Positions 9,048 through 18,313 of a stretch of 64,000 nucleotides of DNA are shown one piece after another (position 1 is the first letter of the stretch; every line of letters begins with the position of its first letter). The stretch is taken from assembly GCA_000768855.1 (NCBI GenBank), contig JRAN01000001.1:224-64223 (forward strand). The letters are read 5' to 3'. This stretch comes from Porphyromonadaceae bacterium COT-184 OH4590 (lineage in GTDB: Bacteria; Bacteroidota; Bacteroidia; Bacteroidales; Paludibacteraceae). The notes beneath the pieces were generated by a model. It worked only from the letters and a program-made list of their open reading frames with translations. It made no database searches and was not told the DNA's origin. The translations under genes and the position numbers were made by a program.

Positions 9048-9701
9048 CTATCTACGTATTGCTCGTCTGTCGAAATCTTCGGCAAATTTTACAAACTCTT
9101 CTTTTGAACTCGAAAAAGATAAAACATCCTGTAAAAGAAATGCTCTATCGCGATCTACAACAACAGGATACATCAATTTCAAAAGCCAAAGTTTTTCCGA
9201 ATCAAATGTATAAAGTTCGGCTAATTGCCGTACTTGCCCTGTAGAAAACAGAGACCCTGCTACAGCCATCTCTATCAATCGTTTTTTGTCCGAATCAAAT
9301 GAGGCATTATTAACTGCTGAGAGTAGTTCGGCAAAGGTACGATCATCCATAGGAAGATTATAATCAGGCGGATAAGAGCCATCATTAATATTCTCCGCTC
9401 TCACAAATATGTCCTTTACTCCTATACCCAGATAAAGAACACTTTCCTTATAAATAAGTTTGGAAATATTACGACCATTAATAGAAGATATAGCAAAAAC
9501 CTCTATAAAATAATTACCCCATGGCAAATCTGGAATAGTACAACTATATCCGATATCACATGCCTTTTCTCCATTAATGAAAACTTCTATAGGAGCATTA
9601 CTTTCGATACGAATAGCATTCAATCCCTGTGCAGACAAGCTATTAAAAGGAATAAATACTGCTAATAATAAAATTACGAAACTATTTTTCATTGCTATCA
9701 A
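9048..9701 (-). CDS. DUF4476-containing exported protein
   Basis: 217 residues with an N-terminal signal peptide (VILLLAVFIPFNSLSAQ). Residues about 120-215 match the DUF4476 pattern: MDDRTFAELLSAV, SFDSDKKRLIEMA, LFSTGQVRQLAELYTFDSEKL, then VVDRDRAFLLQDVLSFSSSKEEFVKF. These are helical repeats found almost only in Bacteroidota; their function is unknown. The middle part (about 25-110) looks like a small beta-sandwich. It appears monocistronic, with a promoter at 9722-9750. Confidence 0.75.
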   Translation of the reverse strand: MIAMKNSFVILLLAVFIPFNSLSAQGLNAIRIESNAPIEVFINGEKACDIGYSCTIPDLPWGNYFIEVFAISSINGRNISKLIYKESVLYLGIGVKDIFVRAENINDGSYPPDYNLPMDDRTFAELLSAVNNASFDSDKKRLIEMAVAGSLFSTGQVRQLAELYTFDSEKLWLLKLMYPVVVDRDRAFLLQDVLSFSSSKEEFVKFAEDFDRRAIRR

Positions 9702-9721
9702 ATTTTAAACTTTTACACTTG

Positions 9722-9750
9722 CAAAGTTACGATTTTTAATTTAATTCAAA
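9722..9750 (-). promoter_or_regulatory. Promoter of the DUF4476 gene
   Basis: Minus-strand TAACTTTG (9722-9729), preceded 17 nt upstream by TTTG (9747-9750). It lies 20 nt before the start codon. Confidence 0.6.
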
Positions 9751-9885
9751 AATTACATAATCATTCTTAATCAAAAAGTATTTTGGTGATTTATCGAAGA
9801 GATAAAAACAAGAGTATCTATAAATGCTTTTATATATCAACTGTTTGTGCGTTGCTATCTATTATTTATATACAGTGATACCACT

Positions 9886-11148
9886 TTATCGGGCAATATA
9901 AAAATCTATTGCATCTTTTATCGCCTTGCTACAAACAGGACAAAAACCAGATGCTTGGTTTGTCTTCATACGACAATCTTGAACAGGGCTATATACTCCT
10001 TTTGACGAATAACCACCTCCTTCAAAAACACCAAGTGTGTTTTTATATTTTTCGATTCGCGGAGTTGGTATTGGTGTTTTGGGGTCAAGCATCTGTTTCC
10101 ACTTTTTTTCGAAATTTACTAATGTCGTAATATTGGGTTCCCAAGGCTCTACATTAGGGTTATAAAAGGTATCAAAAGAAGTACTGGACGAATAATATTC
10201 ATCTGCCAATCCCACAAAGCTATGACCGAACTCATGCACAAAAACCTCAGGCGAAAGTTGATTGTCGGCAGAAGCAAGGTTAATGTGATTGTAAAAACCG
10301 GCTCCTCCATAATGAGAGGTATTGGCAAGCACATAAATCTGATCATAAGGCACAAGCGAAGCCGCATCGGCAATTGTCGCCATATCATTCGACGTAAGAT
10401 AACGTTCCATATCGAAAGTATAAAAACTGCTGTTGAAGAGAGTATTTTTGTAAATATGCTTTCCGGGTATATCCGTACCCGATTCCAGAGATGCAGCTCC
10501 TATTGCATAGATATTAAAATGTGCTTTATATTTGTCGTAAGGCGGAATTGTAAACATATAGTCGGTCAATCGGCGTACATCGGCATAAAATTTGTCCAAC
10601 TCGTCGACGGTATAACCCTCGGCTATTACAGCTATATCTACCTTGTTTGACGAATGACCGTTGTATATAATTTTTTGAATAGGAAACTCCTTTACTTTCT
10701 CTTTTTTAATAAAATAATTTTCGGGAGAAATAGTGTCTGTACCAATTACACTATAATTACCATCACTTTGTCTTTGACTGATATTGAGTATCATATCACT
10801 TGTCGGAAAAGGTGTTTGTATGGCATGGTAAAACAATTTCTTCTCATTTGGTTTACGGCTATATATCCATTCTCCATATAGAGAGTTGAACCCTTTGGAA
10901 AACAGTACTTTGCCGGATTTAATATCGGTAAGCTGAAAAAGGAACTCTCCATACTGCGGCATAATATGGTTTATAGTAGAACCTCCGTAAAAAGGTTCTT
11001 CTTTCATCTGTGTAAAAAATACCTGTGTATGTGTCAGGTCGCCGGTAAGTTGAAAATCTACACGGAGACTCTTGGTGTGATTAAAATTCTGTGAGTAAAA
11101 CAATTGCGATAGAACAAATACTATCGCCAACGACAGTGTCTTTTTCAT
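9886..11148 (-). CDS. M64-family (IgA peptidase-like) metallopeptidase
   Basis: 420 residues with a signal peptide (SLAIVFVLSQLFYSQ). A beta-rich N-terminal M64_N-type domain (about 25-150) is followed by the catalytic domain: IAEGYTVDELDKFYADVRRL and the zinc motif HEFGH at residues 305-309 with the downstream LADEY acid at about 317, the hallmark of the M64 family (HEFGHSFxGLADEY). Cys-containing CRMKTNQASGFCPVC lies near the end. M64 was founded on a secreted IgA-cleaving enzyme; the substrate here is unknown. No T9SS tail is visible, so it is probably periplasmic or exported another way. Confidence 0.9.
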   Translation of the reverse strand: MKKTLSLAIVFVLSQLFYSQNFNHTKSLRVDFQLTGDLTHTQVFFTQMKEEPFYGGSTINHIMPQYGEFLFQLTDIKSGKVLFSKGFNSLYGEWIYSRKPNEKKLFYHAIQTPFPTSDMILNISQRQSDGNYSVIGTDTISPENYFIKKEKVKEFPIQKIIYNGHSSNKVDIAVIAEGYTVDELDKFYADVRRLTDYMFTIPPYDKYKAHFNIYAIGAASLESGTDIPGKHIYKNTLFNSSFYTFDMERYLTSNDMATIADAASLVPYDQIYVLANTSHYGGAGFYNHINLASADNQLSPEVFVHEFGHSFVGLADEYYSSSTSFDTFYNPNVEPWEPNITTLVNFEKKWKQMLDPKTPIPTPRIEKYKNTLGVFEGGGYSSKGVYSPVQDCRMKTNQASGFCPVCSKAIKDAIDFYIAR

Positions 11149-11364
11149 AAATAATAGGTTTATTGATTATTAGTTTACTAGAATCTATTTTGATTAAATG
11201 TAATTTTTAGTTTTTTAATTCTTATCTTGTTTTTACCGCAAGGTTTGCAAAGTTTTTTAAAGAGGTGTATTGAACTTTTAGTTTCGATACTTGCGCTCTG
11301 TACGTTTAATTTCATTCTAATACAACTTTTCCCCCTATTCTCCTTCACTATGTTTATAATTCAC

Positions 11365-14300
11365 TCACTTCAAAAACTCCAATATTTCTCTCATAAGTAC
11401 CGCTCGCTGAACCTTATCCGTGAGGGTTTCGAACGGAAATCCCAACGCTACCACTCTATATGCACCTTTGAAAGCAATGGCTGCACTCTTCGAGGTTTCG
11501 GTATAACGCATTATGGTATAAGCACTTCCATTGATAGGCTCGATAGCATCGACACTCTCGACAGCATACTGCTCATCTCCGATTCGATCGGAAATGTTGT
11601 CAAACGTCATACCGCTCATATCCAACAAGGGTGAATATACGCCTGTGGCATTGCAGTTTTTGGCTGCTCTGTCGGTACGCCAAAGCAGTTTGAGAGTATT
11701 GCGGGCAAAGTTGGCGTCGGCGCTAATGCCCAAGCCGTAGAGGTCTTTGCCAATATATGCACCGTTTACAAAGAGTGAATTGCCTTTTGCCAAAAATATT
11801 TTTACCGCCTCCTGCAACGATGGCGTAAAGGTTTGAAATTCAATCTCACCGCTAAAGTCATTGGTTACACGTTTCTGCTTGCCGAGTATAAGATCTACTA
11901 TCTTGAATTTGTCGAGAACCACCACACCACGCTCCACAGCCTGTACTGAGGCAGATGAAAAAGAGTAGCCTGCCATTCGTATTGCCTGCCCGTGTGTGTA
12001 AGGATAGTCGAAGCTGTTGCCTGCTATCGGTGTCTGTTCATTGATGCCGTACGATGCACCAAAGCCGGGGTCGTCGTCGTCTGTCCATTGATCTGCCAAA
12101 TCGAAGTTGTACTGGCTACCGGTGTAGGCATAGTCGATGCCGTAAGGTATTGCAAACTCCTGTACAGGCAAAAAACCCTTGTACTGGGGTTGGTCGATAT
12201 AGGCGGCTCCCGATGTTTTGGTAAAACCATTGATTATCAGTACCTCACCTTTGGCTTTGTCTGCTCTGCAAACGCTTAATATCTCGCTTGGGAAGCTCTC
12301 GCCTCCGTCGTTTACGGCTGTTATTTTGTAGCTAAAAATAGTGTCTGTGCCTATTGGAATGGTTATCTCGCTGTTTTTTACAAACACGCCGTTGTCGAAA
12401 CCTCCTGCGTCGCTACCATTGATATTTTTACGAGTATAAACAATATATCCATTTGGCTTGGCTGTTGGCTCAATAGTATCAATAGTTGGCGACCAGCTAA
12501 GACGTACCGAATTGCCTTGCAGTACGGCAGCAAAACTCTTCACAGGCAGAGGTTGCACCACACAGTGCGTATGATTTTGGTATGACAAAAACTTCAAAAC
12601 ACCCTTATACACAGCACGAGCAAAAGCAAATTGGAATCGCGGATTGAGACCCAAACGCATATCGTTGAAATTCTGGTGACTCATACTCTCAAGTATCATT
12701 GATGGCACACTCGGAAACCGACTCTCGGCATAATTTGCATTGTTGATACCACGTATCATCCATGTAGTATCGAACGAACGACTAATATCGTTTTTTATCT
12801 GATTTAGAATAATATTTGCCATGTCTATCGATGCATATCGGCTTTGCCTATTGGGGAAAATCGTCTTTTTGTCGTTCTTGGTAGTAACAATAGCCAACGT
12901 ACCAACGGTCGATAAAGTATCGATACCGGCATCGGAGTGGAATGCCAACGATAGGTCTATTGGCACGCCGAGACCTATGGAGTCGGGGGCATTTGTGGAG
13001 CCGTAGTTGAGGTGGTTTACCCATTTGCCTCGCGATGCGTAATCGTCGATGTAGTCGTTGATACCGTATGAGTGCGAATATACTTCATAAGGCATTCCCG
13101 CCCATTGTAGATAATACCGCGAACCTTCCCAGAATTTTGCCCTGCCACTCGTTGTATAAGTGTCTTTGGCGAAAGGCGAAAGCAGTTTGGCTTTTTTGCG
13201 AATAGCATCATCGGGGATAGCATCTATCATTGCCTGAGTAGCAGGACGGCGTGCTATATTGCCCATACCTCCGCCAAACTTAACCGCATCGGCTACCACC
13301 CAATGCCCTGCCTTTTTGCTCGCATTCGACAGTACCACTTTGCGACGCTTCTCGTTGTCGTTGGGGTCGAAATGGAATGTGCCGAGATAGACCCAAGTAC
13401 CGCCTGCCATAGTCTGGTCAACGACAAACTCACTTTTACCTCCCGAATGATATACCGTATAGTGTGCATCGTCGATACCATCGGCAATACTCTGATAAGC
13501 GACAGATACCGAATACCAATCGGCTTTGCCAAACTTTGGCAGATACTCCACCCACAAATCGGCTTTACGAGCGGTTTTTAGTAACGAGGCACTACCCATT
13601 ACAAAGGGATTCTCTCTATCTGTATAAAACTCCTTTTTGTCGGCAAACCCAATCTGTCGGTCTTTGGAGAGGTGTGCCATATTGCCAAACTCTCGGTATT
13701 GCAACGATTTTTGACTGCTATTTCGGTTTTCATCTTTGTCGCAAATGATAATTTCGGTCTGAGGATCGCGTTCACGTGGGATAAATATGTATGCACCTGC
13801 ATTTTCCAACATCGGCACAAGGTAGTTTAGCATTATCTGTGTGGTGAATTTATCTTCAACTGTAGTCAGCATCCTTGCCCGTTGCCATTCCCAACGGTCG
13901 AGACGCTGCTCGTAGTACCAGCCGTGTGAGTTCCACAATGCGATATTGCGATGTTGCAGCCCATGCTCTATTTCGAACGGTCGGCTCAGGTTTCGGACAA
14001 AACTATGTCCCTGTCTGTTGGTTTTCGACAGCCTCAACTTGTCTTTTTCTAACTCTTTTCGGTAAATATTAGGCACAAATACCTCAATATTGTCGCCCGC
14101 TGCAAAAATATTTACCTTGTATTTCTGTTGCTCTTTTGGCAAAAAATGCAATATCGTGTTTTTCAGATTATCAATAATATTTTCGTTGAATGGTATGGAT
14201 GCGAAATTGTCTGAAAATATTACTTTGACTTCATGCTGTTTGTGGCTTATTTTCAAATTATTTAGCTTGTAACGAACAACAGGGCGATACTTTTGTTGTA

Positions 14301-14403
14301 GCTCAACCAACATTGAACGGATGCTGTCGGCAACACCGTTCTGAGAAAAGAGTTTTACTGATAGGATTAAAAATATTATTATCAGCGATTTGCGTGTAGT
14401 CAT
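11365..14403 (-). CDS. Exported N-acetylmuramoyl-L-alanine amidase-like protein with inserted golvesin domain
   Basis: 1012 residues with signal peptide (residues 1-21). I see an amidase_3-like catalytic domain split in two: the first part (about 150-220) has NSHGWYY with H160 and the PRERD loop; the second (about 480-610) has LAFHSDAG with H489, like the SIHADA motif, and MILESMSHQNF with E572, like the VLVE motif. Between them (about 280-375) lies a golvesin/xanthan-lyase CBD-like domain (ADLWVEYLPKFGKADWYSVSV to HWVVADAVKFGGG). A fibronectin type III-like domain (about 620-715) and an unassigned C-terminal domain of about 290 residues follow. A cell-wall or glycan role is inferred from the fold. 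Confidence 0.75.
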   Translation of the reverse strand: MTTRKSLIIIFLILSVKLFSQNGVADSIRSMLVELQQKYRPVVRYKLNNLKISHKQHEVKVIFSDNFASIPFNENIIDNLKNTILHFLPKEQQKYKVNIFAAGDNIEVFVPNIYRKELEKDKLRLSKTNRQGHSFVRNLSRPFEIEHGLQHRNIALWNSHGWYYEQRLDRWEWQRARMLTTVEDKFTTQIMLNYLVPMLENAGAYIFIPRERDPQTEIIICDKDENRNSSQKSLQYREFGNMAHLSKDRQIGFADKKEFYTDRENPFVMGSASLLKTARKADLWVEYLPKFGKADWYSVSVAYQSIADGIDDAHYTVYHSGGKSEFVVDQTMAGGTWVYLGTFHFDPNDNEKRRKVVLSNASKKAGHWVVADAVKFGGGMGNIARRPATQAMIDAIPDDAIRKKAKLLSPFAKDTYTTSGRAKFWEGSRYYLQWAGMPYEVYSHSYGINDYIDDYASRGKWVNHLNYGSTNAPDSIGLGVPIDLSLAFHSDAGIDTLSTVGTLAIVTTKNDKKTIFPNRQSRYASIDMANIILNQIKNDISRSFDTTWMIRGINNANYAESRFPSVPSMILESMSHQNFNDMRLGLNPRFQFAFARAVYKGVLKFLSYQNHTHCVVQPLPVKSFAAVLQGNSVRLSWSPTIDTIEPTAKPNGYIVYTRKNINGSDAGGFDNGVFVKNSEITIPIGTDTIFSYKITAVNDGGESFPSEILSVCRADKAKGEVLIINGFTKTSGAAYIDQPQYKGFLPVQEFAIPYGIDYAYTGSQYNFDLADQWTDDDDPGFGASYGINEQTPIAGNSFDYPYTHGQAIRMAGYSFSSASVQAVERGVVVLDKFKIVDLILGKQKRVTNDFSGEIEFQTFTPSLQEAVKIFLAKGNSLFVNGAYIGKDLYGLGISADANFARNTLKLLWRTDRAAKNCNATGVYSPLLDMSGMTFDNISDRIGDEQYAVESVDAIEPINGSAYTIMRYTETSKSAAIAFKGAYRVVALGFPFETLTDKVQRAVLMREILEFLK

Positions 14404-14455
14404 TTTGTTTTTTATTAAAATTATATAATGAAAACTTTTTGCTTCAAGATAAATT

Positions 14456-14463
14456 CAAAGATA
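14456..14463 (-). promoter_or_regulatory. -7 element of the amidase/golvesin gene
   Basis: TATCTTTG on the minus strand, 52 nt upstream of the start codon; no clear -33 element. Confidence 0.5.
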
Positions 14464-14515
14464 ATTTTTTCTAAAGTTATTTTGAACCATAAAAAAATCG
14501 AATTATATACCCCTA

Positions 14516-15829
14516 TTACCACCTGCTTGTGGCACCACCTCCACCGCTCCTGCCACCACCGAACGAACCACTACTACTACCACCACTACTACCACCGCCC
14601 CAACTACTGCTTGAGCTGTTTGATAGTTTGGGTATGACAACACTTTGCTCATTTTGGAAACCACAGAAGGCACAATGAAATACAATTGTCTTCAATCCTG
14701 TATGTACATAACTCGGTCGTTTGATTATTTTTGAGTCGGTTTGTACAAAGTCGCGAGTTTTGCAGCTAGGACATTCACGGTAATCAACTTTACCCTTATA
14801 TTCGTTGATAACCGTAAGTCCGCAACTATCGCACAGAAAAACGTCGTAATCGACCGACTTTATCTTCTCCTCATACACTTGCGAAAGAGTAAGGTATTTG
14901 TCGTCGTTTTTTTCGGACAGAAGCGTCATTTTATCTCCACATTTAGAACATGCAGGGACTTGGCGACGAAATTTATTGGACATTGTTTTGGCTATCCTAT
15001 TTGTAGGAATAGCCATTAATGGAGTAAGCACAACCGACCAACCGCCGAGAAACGACCATAAATCCGTAAAAGCTACAATAAAAGGCATTAAAAACGATAA
15101 TAGTATCATTAGCAGGTTGATTTGATTTGTTGCGGTTTTCATTGCCGAATATCGTTCGCTATTAAATTTTAGCAAACTGTCGTTTTTTATTTTCTTTTGC
15201 TTGTCTGCTAAAAAAAACATTGCTATGACAAACATCAAAATGGGCAAAATTAAATTAGACAATTTGAAGTTAAATGCCTTATTTAAAGATAAATATTCGT
15301 CGTCAAAAACTTCTCCACGAATATATTCAGCGGTTTTGGATACGCCATGTAATAGACCTTGGTCGTAGTCACCCGATTTGAAATGTGGTATCATATAGTC
15401 CATCTGTATGCGTTTGCAAATGGCATCGGGCAACACACCTTCGAGCCCGTAGCCAACCTCAAATCGGACTTGGCGTTGGTCTAAGACAAATAACACCAAA
15501 AGCCCGTTGTCGCTCTTTTTTTTACCTATACCCCAATGTTCGAAGAGTTTCACGCCAAAGTCGAAAATATCTTCGTTGCCAATAGAGTTTAACACCACTA
15601 CAGCCACCTCCGATTTGTTATGAGCCTCCAACTCTTGGAGCATACTATTAAGTTCACTCTCGGTCGCTTGTGAAATAATTCTGTTGGGATTTGACACAAA
15701 TGCGTTTGCATCAGCACTTTTCGGATTAGGTACAGTAGTAACGCTATAGGCTTGTGGTAAAATATTGATAGTGAAAACTATAAATATTATTACCAAAAAT
15801 ATTTTTTTCGTCATATTGCCAATATTCAT
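14516..15829 (-). CDS. TPM-domain membrane protein (YgcG family)
   Basis: 437 residues. Signal sequence (about 1-28), then a TPM domain (about 40-170; contains VVVLNSIGNEDIFDFGVKLFEHWGIG and VRFEVGYGLEGVLPD), three membrane segments in the middle (about 190-208, 235-255, 262-280), zinc-ribbon-like cysteine pairs (CSKCGDK, CDSCG, CPSC, CAFCG) in the cytosolic part, and a Ser/Gly-rich tail ending SGGGGATSRW. TPM proteins are implicated in photosystem repair in plants and as membrane-anchored phosphatase-like domains in bacteria; the exact role here is unknown. The Ser/Gly tail is typical of the family. Confidence 0.85.
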   Translation of the reverse strand: MNIGNMTKKIFLVIIFIVFTINILPQAYSVTTVPNPKSADANAFVSNPNRIISQATESELNSMLQELEAHNKSEVAVVVLNSIGNEDIFDFGVKLFEHWGIGKKKSDNGLLVLFVLDQRQVRFEVGYGLEGVLPDAICKRIQMDYMIPHFKSGDYDQGLLHGVSKTAEYIRGEVFDDEYLSLNKAFNFKLSNLILPILMFVIAMFFLADKQKKIKNDSLLKFNSERYSAMKTATNQINLLMILLSFLMPFIVAFTDLWSFLGGWSVVLTPLMAIPTNRIAKTMSNKFRRQVPACSKCGDKMTLLSEKNDDKYLTLSQVYEEKIKSVDYDVFLCDSCGLTVINEYKGKVDYRECPSCKTRDFVQTDSKIIKRPSYVHTGLKTIVFHCAFCGFQNEQSVVIPKLSNSSSSSWGGGSSGGSSSGSFGGGRSGGGGATSRW

Positions 15830-15851
15830 TCGTTATAGCAAATAGTAATAA

Positions 15852-16799
15852 TTAAAAAAGGATTAATCCATTGTTTTGCAAATAATTATTTACCTCATTT
15901 TTTGCCTCCTCTATTTTTGCCCAAAAGTGTGAGGTCTCATCTGTATTATGATGCAAAGGGTTGTGATTTAGCATCTTATGTAGCTTTTCAAATTTCGGTA
16001 AACTCTCCAATGTAGGTTCCGTGAAGAATGCCTCGCCAAATCGCTTCCAAATAATAGATTGGGTCAATTTGGAGGGGTGTATCATATCTTCGGCATAGAA
16101 GCGATAATCGCGAAGTTCGTCGAGCAATATCTCATAAGCGGGAAAATATATTAATTGTTCGAATGTCTTGGTAAGTTGCTCAACAGCAATGAGTAACACG
16201 GCTTTATTAATTGAGTTGTCGAAAGCACCGTCGCGAAAATATCGCACAGGGCTCACCGATATTATTACTTTTGCCTTCGGAGCAATTCTAAACATATTAG
16301 CAAGCAGCTCTTTGTATCTTTCGACAATATCATATACCCCAAGTCGACGTCTGGTAAATAGATTTTCGGGTAGTTTATGACAGTTAGCTACTACTATGCC
16401 CTCTCGCTCATATACCCACGATGAGCCAAAAGTGAGAATCAAAAAATCGACTTTGGGTAGCCATTCGTGTGCTTTACTAAGCTCGGTGTTAAGTTTTTGA
16501 AGCATAACTTTCGGCTGGGTATGAGAGTAAGAACTGTGATACAAATAGCTATGCCACAAGCCGTTGTGATAAAACAAGTCGCTCTCGTTCAGATGTTTTT
16601 CTGCAATAATACGCTCCAAACCATCGGCTATCGATATTGGGTTGAATAGTATGCCGAATGGGTTGTTGATGCCTGCAAATCGGTAGTTCGACAAGTTTTC
16701 TCCAATATGTTCGGCAAAGCAAGAACCAAGCAACATATAGTGACTTTTGTGACTAAAAACTCTATTAGAAGGTACTGTAACCGAAGTAGTAAGTTTCAT
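15852..16799 (-). CDS. GSCFA-domain protein
   Basis: 315 residues. The namesake motif occurs at LLGSCFAEHIGENL (about residues 24-37), followed by NNPFGILFNP, FLILTFGSSWVYE and IISVSPVRYFRDG, and the late DMIHPSKLTQSIIWKRF, which resembles the Asp-x-x-His block of SGNH/GDSL-type esterases. It is therefore probably an SGNH-like hydrolase or esterase acting on a glycan; the substrate is unknown. It begins 26 bp after the DUF4249 lipoprotein stop and is probably in one operon with it. Confidence 0.85.
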   Translation of the reverse strand: MKLTTSVTVPSNRVFSHKSHYMLLGSCFAEHIGENLSNYRFAGINNPFGILFNPISIADGLERIIAEKHLNESDLFYHNGLWHSYLYHSSYSHTQPKVMLQKLNTELSKAHEWLPKVDFLILTFGSSWVYEREGIVVANCHKLPENLFTRRRLGVYDIVERYKELLANMFRIAPKAKVIISVSPVRYFRDGAFDNSINKAVLLIAVEQLTKTFEQLIYFPAYEILLDELRDYRFYAEDMIHPSKLTQSIIWKRFGEAFFTEPTLESLPKFEKLHKMLNHNPLHHNTDETSHFWAKIEEAKNEVNNYLQNNGLILF

Positions 16800-16825
16800 T
16801 TCAGTATGTAATTTGTTTTTTCGAA

Positions 16826-17707
16826 CTAAGAGTTGCTCATAGATCCAAAACTAAAATCTATATTGGATATTACGGAAAATACTTGTCCCCTGCTATAGGT
16901 CGAAAAAAAACCCGACACTCTAACGTTCGAATCGAGACACACAATATTGGTTGTTACCTCTGCCGGAGGCGACGAAAACCAAGGGTTTTTTATATTTGAC
17001 TCCGAAGATACTTGCGATATAAATCTGCTGTATGCATTACTAAGATTGTCTATTCTCAGATTGAGAGTATCGCCCTTTTTGATACCTTTTCTTATAAAAT
17101 AAGGCGTAGGATATACACGCCCGGCAGATTGCAAAAACTGGGAAGACATAATCATCAAATAATCGAAAATTCCAATAGTATCACTATTTTTCCAGTTATA
17201 TAAACAAAAATTATTTTCGGTTGTATCAAATATCTCTCCATAAACAAACATTATAGGCAGTTTTTGGATAACTATACTTGACAGTTTTATAGAGTCGATG
17301 CGAGGAGTATTTATCATCTTCGATTTAGCTTGATAATGCTCGTTTACACCATTTTCGTCAAAATCCAAATAGATGTCCAAAACATATTCTCTCCCTACAA
17401 CCATCTCGAGAGAGTCGATGTAGTATCGACCTGCAACAGTATCGGGCAACAGCTTATAAACAACATTATCGGCGGTAACAGTAACCTTTGCACCGGTAAT
17501 AGCTATTGGTGGATTTGTATTAAAATAGCTCATCGACTTGCTTATACTCACATAGTTACGCACCGTATCTTGAGAGAATGCACCGAAAACGACCAAACGC
17601 GGGTGTGTATTGTTGGTGTCAATATCTATGGGCGAAGTACATGACAGTAGCACACCAGCCAATAAAACAATATATAAATATAATAACTTACCTATGTTTT
17701 TTTTCAT
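16826..17707 (-). CDS. DUF4249 lipoprotein
   Basis: 293 residues. Type II signal peptide with lipobox LLSC (Cys23), then the DUF4249 pattern: LVVFGAFSQDTVRNYVSISKS, a predicted transthyretin-like beta-sandwich (ITGAKVTVTADN), and a later strand-rich half. DUF4249 proteins are confined to Bacteroidota and often accompany outer-membrane TonB receptors, but no receptor gene is adjacent here. Function unknown. It has a -7 element at 17785-17792 and a leader of roughly 70 nt. Confidence 0.8.
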   Translation of the reverse strand: MKKNIGKLLYLYIVLLAGVLLSCTSPIDIDTNNTHPRLVVFGAFSQDTVRNYVSISKSMSYFNTNPPIAITGAKVTVTADNVVYKLLPDTVAGRYYIDSLEMVVGREYVLDIYLDFDENGVNEHYQAKSKMINTPRIDSIKLSSIVIQKLPIMFVYGEIFDTTENNFCLYNWKNSDTIGIFDYLMIMSSQFLQSAGRVYPTPYFIRKGIKKGDTLNLRIDNLSNAYSRFISQVSSESNIKNPWFSSPPAEVTTNIVCLDSNVRVSGFFSTYSRGQVFSVISNIDFSFGSMSNS

Positions 17708-17784
17708 AATAAATTAATTATAAAGGTATTAAGTCTTTAAAAAATATTTTTATCTTTTTTTAAAATCAATCAAATAACATTAAG

Positions 17785-17792
17785 CAAAGTTA
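17785..17792 (-). promoter_or_regulatory. -7 element of the DUF4249-GSCFA operon
   Basis: TAACTTTG on the minus strand with a TTG about 21 nt further upstream. Confidence 0.5.
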
Positions 17793-17858
17793 GGTATAAA
17801 ATTCAATTTATTGCAATATACAAGCAACTCTTTTTGCAAATCTCACAAACACCGTTTG

Positions 17859-18185
17859 TCACTCTGATACAAACTTGAGCCCTACTACCGAAGCAATAAG
17901 GGTAGTGATAAAGAATAGTCGCCAAAAAGAGGCAGGCTCTTTGAATACAAAAATGCCTACCAACACCGTACCAACAGCGCCGATGCCCGTCCATACCGCA
18001 TAAGCAGTACCCAATGGCAGACTATGTGTTGCCTTTATCAACAATACCATACTAACGACAATGCTCACCAAAAAAGCTAAATACCACATATACATAGGCA
18101 TACCGCTTACTCCTTTGGCTTTACCCAAACAAAAGGTAAAAGCCACTTCAAATATACCGGCTACAATAAGAATAATCCAATTCAT
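17859..18185 (-). CDS. SMR-family exporter, Gdx/SugE type
   Basis: 108 residues with four transmembrane helices, the normal small-multidrug-resistance size. The essential glutamate is in helix 1 (VAGIFEVAF, E13), and helix 3 has LPLGTAYAVWTGIGAVG, which is the Gdx (formerly SugE) signature rather than that of EmrE. Gdx proteins exchange guanidinium for protons. A short upstream region shared with the divergent rsmA leaves little room for a guanidine riboswitch, and I see none. Functional assignment to guanidinium export is by subfamily similarity. Confidence 0.85.
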   Translation of the reverse strand: MNWIILIVAGIFEVAFTFCLGKAKGVSGMPMYMWYLAFLVSIVVSMVLLIKATHSLPLGTAYAVWTGIGAVGTVLVGIFVFKEPASFWRLFFITTLIASVVGLKFVSE

Positions 18186-18262
18186 CGTATTTTAGCATTA
18201 CGAAAGATATTTTTTACAGTTATTAGAAAATACAAAAGTACAAAAAAATAAAAAATATTTTT

Positions 18263-18270
18263 TACCTTTG
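18263..18270 (+). promoter_or_regulatory. -7 element of the rsmA promoter
   Basis: TACCTTTG, 43 nt upstream of the rsmA start; no obvious -33 element. Confidence 0.5.
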
Positions 18271-18313
18271 CAAGTCGATATATTACTAACATAGTCGAAA
18301 CAATATAGGTTGT

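Noticed and set aside
14503-14685. Val-rich frame overlapping the 3' end of the TPM gene
   Set aside because: Frame-shifted reading of the Ser/Gly tail codons; not a gene.
18186-18313. Guanidine riboswitch upstream of the Gdx-type exporter
   Set aside because: The shared divergent gap is short and lacks recognisable guanidine-I/II/III conserved elements.
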